Below are positions 6,344-12,931 of a stretch of 14,521 bases of DNA, piece after piece. This DNA is from Saccharospirillum sp035704555 (GTDB lineage: Bacteria > Pseudomonadota > Gammaproteobacteria > Pseudomonadales > Natronospirillaceae). The translations under genes and the position numbers were made by a program. A model generated the notes under the pieces. The model was given only the letters and a program-made list of their open reading frames with translations. It had not been told where the DNA came from and made no database searches. Position 1 is the stretch's first letter; each line of letters starts with the position of its first letter. The stretch lies in contig DASSWT010000130.1 of NCBI GenBank assembly GCA_035704555.1, forward strand, positions 1 to 14,521, given 5' to 3'.

Positions 6344-8115
6344 GTTGATTTCCTCCCTGACCCGGTGCGGTCAAAGCCTGGTTCGAAGGTCACCTCGCTG
6401 TCGGGTACATGCTGGGGAATGAAATCACCAACCACTCCGGGTACGCTGTAGTCGTAAGCCCAGCGATGTACGGTCGGCAGTTCTTTGCCCCAGTTGCCAT
6501 GCCGTGGCGGTACGTCCGGCGTATGCCATTCCAGCGAGGCGGCGCCCCAGGGGTTGATGCGGGATTTTGGTTCCCGTTTTATCGTCCAGAACAGGTTGAA
6601 AATAAAGATCAGCTGGAACAGTGCAACAATGATGGCCGCGATGGTGATGTTGGCGTTGAGTGTGTGGGCTGACTCGGGAATGAAGCTGGTATCACCCAGC
6701 GCATAGTAACGCCGCGGCACACCGAGGAAACCAAGGTAATGCATCGGCAGATAGATTGCGTAAGTGCCCAGAAAGGTACCCCAGAAGTGAATCATACCGA
6801 GACGGGTATTCAATTGCTTTCCGGTAACCAGTGGAAACCAGTGATAGATGGCGGCAAACAGGACCATGATGGGTGACACCCCCATGACCATGTGAAAGTG
6901 GGCGACTACAAAAAACGTATCGGATAAGGGCAGGTCAATCACCACGTTACCCAAAAACAGACCGCTTAACCCGCCGTGGGTAAAGGTAAAAATAAAGCCG
7001 ATGGCGAACAACATGGGCACCGTCAGATGAATGTTGCCCTGCCAAAGGGTCAGCACCCAGTTATAGACTTTTATCGCCGTCGGTACCGCGATGATCAGCG
7101 TGGTGGTGGCAAAGAAGAACCCGAAGTAGGGGTTCATGCCACTGACGTACATATGGTGAGCCCAGACAACAAAACTCAACCCGCCGATAATAACAATGGC
7201 CCAAACCATCATACGGTAGCCAAAAATATTCTTGCGCGCGTGCACACTGAGTACATCACTGACCATACCGAAGGCGGGCAGGGCGACGATGTACACTTCC
7301 GGATGGCCGAAAAACCAGAACAGATGCTGAAATAATATCGGGCTGCCACCTTCATGGTTGGTTGCCTCACCGAGCGATACGATGGCGGGCATGAAAAAAC
7401 TGGTGCCTAGGACGGCATCAAACAGCATCATGATCGCACTGACCAGCAGCGCCGGGAAGGCGAACAGGCCGAGGATGGTGGCCGTGAAAATGCCCCAGAT
7501 GGTCAGCGGCATGCGCATCAGCGTCATGCCTCGGGTGCGGGCCTGCAGAATGGTTGACACATAATTCAGCCCACCCATGGTGAAGGCAATGATAAAAATA
7601 GCGAGTGAAGCGAGCATCAGTACGATGCCCATACCGGAACCGGGCGTGCCTTCGAGAATGGATTGCGGTGGATACAGCGTCCAGCCGGCACCGGTGGGTC
7701 CACCGGGTACGAAGAAGCTGGCAAGCAACACCAGTACCGACAAAAGATAGAACCAGTAGCTGAGCATGTTCAGGTAGGGAAAGACCATATCCCGGGTGCC
7801 GACCATCAGCGGAATCAGGTAATTGCCAAAGCCCCCCAATAGCAAGGCGGTGAGCAGGTAGATCACCATGATCATGCCGTGCAGGGTCACGAACTGCAGG
7901 TACATGTTGGGATTGATGAAATCGAACTGATCCGGAAAACCCAGTTGCAGCCGCATGACAACAGACAACAATAAGGCGATTAGCCCGACAAAGATCGCGG
8001 TGCAGGCATATTGAATGGCAATGACCTTGTGATCCTGACTCCAGATGTACTTGCCGATAAAGGTTCGAGGGTGGTGCAGCTCGGGTTCCTGATCGGCAAT
8101 GGCAATGTGTGTCAT
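6340..8115 (-). CDS. ctaD: Cytochrome c oxidase subunit I (A1-type heme-copper oxidase)
   Basis: This 591-residue, twelve-helix protein is the catalytic subunit reducing O2 to water and pumping protons. Ligands visible: His79 (LHG, low-spin heme), His271 with Tyr275 in GHPEVYI (CuB and the cross-linked Tyr), His320-His321 in WAHHMYVSGM (CuB), and His406 and His408 in VVAHFHM (high- and low-spin hemes). Asp109 in GTRDMVFP is the D-channel entrance, and Glu273 in GHPEVY marks the A1 class. Thr346 and Lys349 in PTAIKV form the K-channel. No key residue is missing. The C-terminal tail after residue 512 is about 80 residues and hydrophilic. A sensible ribosome binding site (CAGGAA) precedes the ATG at 8115, 26 bases after the subunit II stop. 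Electrons should arrive through the cytochrome-fused subunit II encoded just upstream. Confidence 0.98.
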   Translation of the reverse strand: MTHIAIADQEPELHHPRTFIGKYIWSQDHKVIAIQYACTAIFVGLIALLLSVVMRLQLGFPDQFDFINPNMYLQFVTLHGMIMVIYLLTALLLGGFGNYLIPLMVGTRDMVFPYLNMLSYWFYLLSVLVLLASFFVPGGPTGAGWTLYPPQSILEGTPGSGMGIVLMLASLAIFIIAFTMGGLNYVSTILQARTRGMTLMRMPLTIWGIFTATILGLFAFPALLVSAIMMLFDAVLGTSFFMPAIVSLGEATNHEGGSPILFQHLFWFFGHPEVYIVALPAFGMVSDVLSVHARKNIFGYRMMVWAIVIIGGLSFVVWAHHMYVSGMNPYFGFFFATTTLIIAVPTAIKVYNWVLTLWQGNIHLTVPMLFAIGFIFTFTHGGLSGLFLGNVVIDLPLSDTFFVVAHFHMVMGVSPIMVLFAAIYHWFPLVTGKQLNTRLGMIHFWGTFLGTYAIYLPMHYLGFLGVPRRYYALGDTSFIPESAHTLNANITIAAIIVALFQLIFIFNLFWTIKREPKSRINPWGAASLEWHTPDVPPRHGNWGKELPTVHRWAYDYSVPGVVGDFIPQHVPDSEVTFEPGFDRTGSGRKST

Positions 8116-8141
8116 GGTGAATTCCTGTTCAAAGGTGCCTG

Positions 8142-9491
8142 TTAAAGTGTTGCAATGTAAGTCAGCAGGTCACGCAACCGTTCCGGGCTGTGGATGGTGC
8201 GCGTCATCAGTCGCATCTGGGTACCGAACCGGTCTTGGGGATGTTTGCCGCGCCAGCCCATGCTGAAATGTTCCAGTTGCCGTTGCAGGTATTGATCGCT
8301 CTGGCCGGCCAGGGCGGGTGCACTGAGCAACGCTTTGCCTTCTCCGCTGGCGCCATGGCAGGCCGTACAGGCACCGTAAAGTCGCTGACCGTTGCTGATG
8401 TCGCCCTCCAGAGTGCCATCGACATCAACCGGGTCGAGCGATGCGATGTAGGCCAGCAGATCTGCCTCGGAGTTGGGGTCGATGCCCTGTGCGATGGTCG
8501 CCATGGTCTGGCCCGGAATATCTTCCGGTTCGGTGCCGCGGATGCCTTGGCGGTAGTGGCGTAACTGCCGTGCCATATAGCGGTGGTCCAGTTTGGTCAG
8601 GTTGGGCGCATTGAGGGCGGCATTGCCTCCACCGTCAGCACCGTGGCAACCGGCGCAGGACTGATACTGGTTTTCGCCAACGGCAAGATCAACCTCGTTG
8701 CCCGACTGGACATCGGTGAACGTGGGGTAGGTAGCGAGCCAGCTCTGGAAGGCCTGCTCCGGTTCAACCAGAACCTGGCCCTTCATGGTGTAGTGGGCCA
8801 GACCGCACAGCTCCTCACACAAGATGTCGAAGTTCCCCTCACGTGTTGGTGTAAACCACTGGTAGGTCTGAGTGCCAGGAACCAAATCCATCTTGACCCG
8901 GAACTGGGGGACGGCGAAGTTGTGCAAAACATCGTTGGAGCGCAATACCAGTTTTACCGGTTGATCCACCGGCAGGTGCAGCCGGTGGTGTTCCACCAGA
9001 ATGTCATCAGCGCCGTTGGGGTCACTGGGGTCCAAACCGAAGCGATTGTCGTTGCTGACGAAGCGCGCATTCGCTGCGCCGAGTACGCCGTCGTCTCCGG
9101 GAAAACGGAAGGTCCACTGCCATTGCTGGCCAATGGCTTCCACTTCCAGGGCGTCATCGGGAACATGAACTACCTTGGCCCAGACAATCAGGCCGGGTGT
9201 CAGCATTGCGATCACGCCTACCGTGGTTAGAGCGGTTAACCAGATTTCCAGCTTTTTGTTTTCCGGCTCGTAATGGGAGCGCCGGTTTTTATTGTAACGG
9301 AAGCGCCAGACCGACCAGGCGAGAAACAGGTTAACGGCGACGAACACAAAACCGGTTATCCAGAACGAAATCTCGATGGTGGTGTCGATGGAAGACCAGT
9401 TGGACGCCAGCGGCGTCAGCCACCATGGGCTGGCAAAATGGAGGATCAGAGTAACGGCGACCAGACCGACGATGACGATGGCTATATACAC
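8142..9491 (-). CDS. Cytochrome c oxidase subunit II with two fused C-terminal cytochrome c domains
   Basis: This 449-residue protein takes electrons from the periplasm and passes them via CuA to subunit I. An N-terminal hydrophobic stretch (1-24) may be a signal or extra helix; two membrane helices follow at about 41-61 and 83-105. The periplasmic cupredoxin domain carries the CuA ligands His190 (NDVLHNFAVP) and Cys225-Glu-Glu-Leu-Cys229 with His233 and Met236. Two c-type heme sites follow: CAGCH at 279-283, with Met330 a likely axial ligand, and CTACH at 375-379, with Met426 or Met429. This makes it a caa3-like, diheme subunit II. I chose the GTG at 9491 because AAGAGGG lies seven bases upstream. 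A GTG at 9614 would add 41 residues that look nothing like a family N-terminus. First gene of the oxidase operon. Confidence 0.95.
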   Translation of the reverse strand: MYIAIVIVGLVAVTLILHFASPWWLTPLASNWSSIDTTIEISFWITGFVFVAVNLFLAWSVWRFRYNKNRRSHYEPENKKLEIWLTALTTVGVIAMLTPGLIVWAKVVHVPDDALEVEAIGQQWQWTFRFPGDDGVLGAANARFVSNDNRFGLDPSDPNGADDILVEHHRLHLPVDQPVKLVLRSNDVLHNFAVPQFRVKMDLVPGTQTYQWFTPTREGNFDILCEELCGLAHYTMKGQVLVEPEQAFQSWLATYPTFTDVQSGNEVDLAVGENQYQSCAGCHGADGGGNAALNAPNLTKLDHRYMARQLRHYRQGIRGTEPEDIPGQTMATIAQGIDPNSEADLLAYIASLDPVDVDGTLEGDISNGQRLYGACTACHGASGEGKALLSAPALAGQSDQYLQRQLEHFSMGWRGKHPQDRFGTQMRLMTRTIHSPERLRDLLTYIATL

Positions 9492-9540
9492 AGAGTGTCC
9501 CTCTTGATCACAACCAACCGGAAGCGACGGTTGCAGATGT

Positions 9541-9587
9541 GTCGCAACACTGCAGCGCAGCGCAGACTTATACCTGCACGCTGCGAC
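9541..9587 (-). promoter_or_regulatory. Imperfect inverted repeat with possible -10 box ahead of the oxidase operon
   Basis: GTCGCA (9541-9546) pairs with TGCGAC (9582-9587), with further imperfect GCAGCG/CGCTGC pairing inside. The central unpaired part, read leftward, contains TATAAG, a fair -10 hexamer about 80 bases upstream of the subunit II start. No convincing -35 sits at the right distance (GGTTAC at 17 bases). This could be an activator-dependent promoter inside an operator, or a 5' UTR structure. Confidence 0.3.
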
Positions 9588-9610
9588 GGGTAACCTATTG
9601 TTATTATGAA

Positions 9611-9637
9611 GCACCGCCGGCTACTACCGGCGTGTGC
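9611..9637 (-). terminator. Hairpin between the unknown membrane gene and the oxidase operon
   Basis: CGCCGG (9615-9620) and CCGGCG (9627-9632) form a perfect stem around a 6-base loop. GCAC/GTGC (9611-9614 and 9634-9637) extends it after one bulged T. It lies about 60 bases beyond the stop of the upstream leftward gene. The strand following the hairpin in the leftward direction is AT-rich (TTCATAATAACAATAG) but lacks a run of T, so it is at best a weak terminator. Confidence 0.4.
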
Positions 9638-9697
9638 AAGTTGACCCTGAATCAGACTGGTAAGCTAGTCATTCCGTCAGCCAATAGCCAGGCCCGG

Positions 9698-10231
9698 TTA
9701 CACGCGTTTCAGTTTTGAAAACGGTGAAATAAAGTGCCGGTCGACCGCCGCAAACTGAGCTTCCTTATGGCGTTCGTCCATTACTTTTCTAACCGCAGAC
9801 TCCTGATCTTTCGGCGTGTAAATCAGAATGAGGTATTTGCCAGATTCGATGTCATCGTGAAAGGGTTGCAGCTTTTTATTCTCGGTATCGACGCCCCAGA
9901 GGCCACCCTCCCAGATGCCAAACAAGGTGGTCACGGCAATAAAGATAGCGTTTACCCACCAGGGCAGGTTGTCACTGAAAATACCAGTCAGGTGAAACAG
10001 GATAATCAGTAACAGGCCGGCACAAAAGCCGATCAGGCCGCCCAGAATTGAGCTGTGGTACAGGTCCAGTGTTTCAATATAATTGGCGGACTGGATGTGT
10101 TTCTGGGTAAGTCCGCTTTCATCTTTGCTGATGACGTGAATATACCAGTCGGAAATCCCCACTTGGTGCAAATCATTGGCGATATCGGCGCTTTCTTTAA
10201 GTGTCGGCGATAAATAATATAAGCACTTCAT
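9698..10231 (-). CDS. Unknown two-helix membrane protein upstream of the oxidase operon
   Basis: I do not recognise a named family for this 177-residue protein. The N-terminal 60 residues begin MKCLYYLSPTLKESADIAND and look like a soluble alpha/beta domain. Two hydrophobic helices follow, at about 61-83 (Gly-rich, GGLIGFCAG) and 91-112. The C-terminal part (about 115-177) includes YLILIYTPKDQESAVRKVMD, resembling a second soluble strand-helix unit. The layout (small soluble domain, helical hairpin with Gly-rich turns, soluble end) recalls general-stress or glycine-zipper membrane proteins, but that is a resemblance only. The start ATG at 10231 has GAGGG six bases upstream, a good site. It reads in the same direction as the oxidase genes with a hairpin in between, so it may be separately controlled. 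Confidence 0.8.
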   Translation of the reverse strand: MKCLYYLSPTLKESADIANDLHQVGISDWYIHVISKDESGLTQKHIQSANYIETLDLYHSSILGGLIGFCAGLLLIILFHLTGIFSDNLPWWVNAIFIAVTTLFGIWEGGLWGVDTENKKLQPFHDDIESGKYLILIYTPKDQESAVRKVMDERHKEAQFAAVDRHFISPFSKLKRV

Positions 10232-10557
10232 TGAAGACCCTCTTTTTCGATAAAACGCTCAGATATGAATGAGTAGAGCTATTATCTTCGGTGTTCTTGT
10301 TATTGGTTGACCTAACGTTAATTCAAGCCTGAGTTTTTTCAACTGGCCAAACAAGTCGAAGCGTTATTAAATCGGAGCTCCAGTCGCACCCCCGGAAGGC
10401 GACAAACGTAAGTTAGTGTAAGAAACAGCCGGAATATCAGGTGGTTAATGCAGTTAGAATGGAATTGCCTGCAACTAATTCACGCTGGGACATGATTTAT
10501 AGCTATTAACAGATATTTTTTAACCGTAAATCAGTATAAAAATTTCTGTTTCGTTTC
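10232..10557. other. 326-base intergenic region, no gene seen
   Basis: This AT-rich stretch lies between two leftward genes and must contain the promoter of the unknown membrane protein and the 3' end of the thioredoxin transcript. I find no convincing paired -35/-10 boxes; a GATAAT-like hexamer is present near 10281 on the minus strand without a good partner. No strong hairpin with a T-run is visible. The half adjacent to 10557 is particularly AT-rich (around 10495-10555). Short frames here lack ribosome binding sites. Confidence 0.55.
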
Positions 10558-11079
10558 TCATTGAGGCTCGACAAGTTCGGGTATCAGCGATTCCCACTGA
10601 CGAACCAGCGTCGGATCCGTCCAGTCCGCGTACCCGTCGAGTTGATAGCGAACCTGACCATGCCGGTCGATCAGAAAGGTGACGGGTAGCCCGGTCATGG
10701 GCAACTGCCTGGTAAACTGCGTGGTGGCGTCGAGCAATACGGGCAACTCTATGCGGGTGTTGTCCATGAACTGTTTTACCTGACCCAGGCTGTCGCCGTA
10801 ATTCAGTGCGACCCATTGAATACCGGCATCGGGGTAGCGGGCTTTGAATGCATTAAGAGCTGGCAGTTCGTCGATGCAGGGTTTGCACCAGGTGGCCCAT
10901 ATATTGATAAACAAGGGGCCGCGGGGCGGGTCGACCGGCTCATTGTCGAGCGATAGCAACGCTGGTTGTACTGGCAGTGCCAGCCCGGTCACGGGGGTGA
11001 ATGATTGCGCAAGCGAGCCTGAAGCGATGATCAGTAACGTTGTAGTAGTAACGGCAAGGTGTGCAAGCGGTTTGATCAT
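10558..11079 (-). CDS. Periplasmic TlpA/ResA-like thiol-disulfide oxidoreductase
   Basis: This 173-residue exported thioredoxin-fold protein has a signal peptide in residues 1-24, with likely cleavage after SLA. The active site WATWCKPC contains Cys65 and Cys68, and the cis-proline loop is GLPVTFLID (Pro132). The motif and length match TlpA/ResA-like reductants that act on cytochrome c apoproteins or copper-site cysteines in the periplasm. Such a role would fit the nearby diheme subunit II and SCO, but the gene is 326 bases away from the next gene and follows a permease gene, so this link is only inference. The start ATG at 11079 has CAGGAG nine bases upstream. It lies 61 bases downstream of the permease gene and may share its transcript. 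Confidence 0.9.
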   Translation of the reverse strand: MIKPLAHLAVTTTTLLIIASGSLAQSFTPVTGLALPVQPALLSLDNEPVDPPRGPLFINIWATWCKPCIDELPALNAFKARYPDAGIQWVALNYGDSLGQVKQFMDNTRIELPVLLDATTQFTRQLPMTGLPVTFLIDRHGQVRYQLDGYADWTDPTLVRQWESLIPELVEPQ

Positions 11080-11140
11080 TGACTCGGGCTCCTGAGGTAA
11101 CTGTGCAGACTGGCTGATACTGCAGTCGCTCGCTAACCCG

Positions 11141-12256
11141 TTAGGGTAGCAAAGTGATCAGGGGTACAGCGATTAGTGCGCTGACGACCAGCATCGGTAT
11201 CGACCATAAATGAAAGGCGTAACCCAGCCCGGGTTGCCGGGCCAGGCGCAATGCGATCAGATTGGCCATTGAGCCAATGGCAAGACCAAAGCCACCGACG
11301 TTGACGCCCCAGGCCAGTCGCTGCCAGTCATCGCTGAAGGGTGTCAGAAAAATCGTTGCTGGTACGTTTGACATAAATTGGGAGGTCAGTATTCCGGCGG
11401 TGAAGAGGCCGCCGGGCAACCTGAGCAGATCAGACACCGGCTCAGCCAGAACCGGCAATGAGGCCAGTAACCCCAGATCAATAAACATCAGGATAAATAC
11501 CCCCAGTAACAACCAGTCGACACCCAGCAGCACATGGCGAAAAGCGATCAGATAGAACAAAGTGACCGCTATAGCACCGGCACCTGCATAGCCAAGGTCG
11601 GTCAGGGCCAGAAACAGGGGGTAGCAAGCCAGTGAACACCAGAGCAGGGGCTTGTGCAAAGCGGAGCGATCAGTCGGGGTGGTGACAGTAAGTCGTTTAT
11701 GGCTGAACCCCAACGGAATGGCGAGCAGCAGCAGTGCTGTCAGGCCGGCACTCAGTGGCAACATCGTTTGGGTAAACTCAAAAAAGCTTGTGCCTGACTG
11801 TTGCCAGAGATACAGATTTTGCGGGTTGCCGATGGGGCTGAGTGTTGAGCCGGCATTAACCGCCAGTGCTTCAAAAATGATCAGCCGTCCCACCGGCAGG
11901 TCACCCAGCCGCCGCAAGCTTAACGTCAGTGGCACCACAATAAATAATGCGACGTCGTTGGTAATGACGGCCGACAGTGCGGCCGAAAACATCACCAGGG
12001 TAACCGCCAGCCAGCGTTCCGAGTGCATGTGGTTCATTAGCCAGTGGCCGGCCCGTGACAGGTAGCCGCTGTCTTCCAGGCCGCGGCTCAGCACCATCAA
12101 ACCGGCCAGCGCGCCGATGGTTTTCCAGTCGACCAGGGTTCCGATGGCTGATGATCTAATGGGGGCAAACCAAAGCAATGGCCCGAGCACCAGCAGCAGA
12201 ATAATCAGCATGGTTTCTTCGCGCAGGCGCGTCAGTACAGGGCGAAACAGAGGCAT
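11141..12256 (-). CDS. Ion-transporter-superfamily permease (SLC13/ArsB-like)
   Basis: This 371-residue integral membrane protein has about ten hydrophobic segments. Family signatures are VITNDVALFIVVPL (97-110), the hairpin-like NAGSTLSPIGNPQN (134-147), its second-half counterpart SNVPATIFLTPF (296-307) and GSMANLIAL (328-336). These are typical of the SLC13/CitMHS/ArsB/NhaD group, which moves anions or exchanges ions. The substrate (dicarboxylate, sulfate, arsenite, Na+) cannot be decided from the sequence. It is somewhat shorter than most relatives (about 400-450), mainly at the N-terminus. The start could be the ATG at 12256 or the one 15 codons later at 12211; neither has a strong ribosome binding site. 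It sits 36 bases after the esterase gene and 61 before the thioredoxin gene, all leftward. Confidence 0.85.
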   Translation of the reverse strand: MPLFRPVLTRLREETMLIILLLVLGPLLWFAPIRSSAIGTLVDWKTIGALAGLMVLSRGLEDSGYLSRAGHWLMNHMHSERWLAVTLVMFSAALSAVITNDVALFIVVPLTLSLRRLGDLPVGRLIIFEALAVNAGSTLSPIGNPQNLYLWQQSGTSFFEFTQTMLPLSAGLTALLLLAIPLGFSHKRLTVTTPTDRSALHKPLLWCSLACYPLFLALTDLGYAGAGAIAVTLFYLIAFRHVLLGVDWLLLGVFILMFIDLGLLASLPVLAEPVSDLLRLPGGLFTAGILTSQFMSNVPATIFLTPFSDDWQRLAWGVNVGGFGLAIGSMANLIALRLARQPGLGYAFHLWSIPMLVVSALIAVPLITLLP

Positions 12257-12292
12257 TATTCAGCGGTTCTCAGAGCCATAGCAGGTTAATTT

Positions 12293-12931
12293 CTAGAGAG
12301 CACCGGCGTCACTTAACAAGGTTGAAACGGCTTCGGCAAATTGCCGGTAGCCTTCTCCGTTCAGATGGACCTGATCGGATTTCAGGCTCGCATTGCCTTG
12401 CAAGTCAGCCATGATGTCGTTGTCGATGGGGATATCGTATTGCTTCGCCAGCTCGTCGTACAGGTCGGCCGAAGACAGAAAGATGCCGGGCTCCGGTACC
12501 CCGATCAACACTACCTGAATACCCCGCGTTTGCATCAGTTCGATCATGGCGGCCAGGTTGGCTTTGGTGTCGCTGCTGTTCTGGCGGCGCAGAAAGTCGT
12601 TGCCGCCGTGGCACAGAATGACCAGATCTGGCCGATAGCGATCAAGTACAGCGGGTAAGCGCTGACGACCCTGGGCGCTGGTTTCACCGGAGACGCCCGC
12701 GTTGATAACGTCGATACCGGTCAGTTGTTGCAATACCGCCGGGTAGGCGGCGTCATCGCTCGCGCCTACGCCGACGGTCAGACTGTCGCCGAACGCCAGA
12801 ATGCGGTCGCCAGGGCCGAGCGGGTCGAGTTGGGCGCCACCGCAGGCAGTCAGCATCAGCACAGTGGCGATGACAGCGGTCGCCAGCCAGCCTCTAATGG
12901 CTGTTGGGGTGTGACGGTCACCGGGCTTCAT
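12293..12931 (-). CDS. SGNH/GDSL-type esterase lipoprotein (TesA-like)
   Basis: This 212-residue protein is a predicted membrane-anchored hydrolase of esters or lysophospholipids. Residues 1-30 form a lipoprotein signal ending in the lipobox LTAC (Cys30 lipidated). The four SGNH blocks are present: AFGDSLTVG with nucleophile Ser50, NAGVSGETS with Gly79, HGGND with Asn111, and DQVHLNGEGY with the Asp186/His189 pair. It resembles TesA/arylesterases, but those are usually soluble periplasmic proteins of about 180 residues, so the lipid anchor is a difference. The ATG at 12931 overlaps the TGA of the patatin gene as ATGA, so the two are likely co-translated. Confidence 0.93.
   Translation of the reverse strand: MKPGDRHTPTAIRGWLATAVIATVLMLTACGGAQLDPLGPGDRILAFGDSLTVGVGASDDAAYPAVLQQLTGIDVINAGVSGETSAQGRQRLPAVLDRYRPDLVILCHGGNDFLRRQNSSDTKANLAAMIELMQTRGIQVVLIGVPEPGIFLSSADLYDELAKQYDIPIDNDIMADLQGNASLKSDQVHLNGEGYRQFAEAVSTLLSDAGAL

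Noticed and set aside
8583..9230. 215-codon plus-strand open frame opposite subunit II
   Set aside because: It lies entirely antisense to the CuA and first heme domains of subunit II, with no plausible family features.
9492..9614. 41-residue N-terminal extension of subunit II from a GTG at 9614
   Set aside because: The extension does not look like a signal peptide or family sequence, its start lies in a hairpin without a ribosome binding site, and the GTG at 9491 has AAGAGGG at the right distance.
11132..11150. Hairpin GCTAACCC/GGGTAGC at the end of the permease gene
   Set aside because: The stem is short with a bulge, includes the stop codon, and no T-run follows on the coding strand, so it is not supportable as a terminator.
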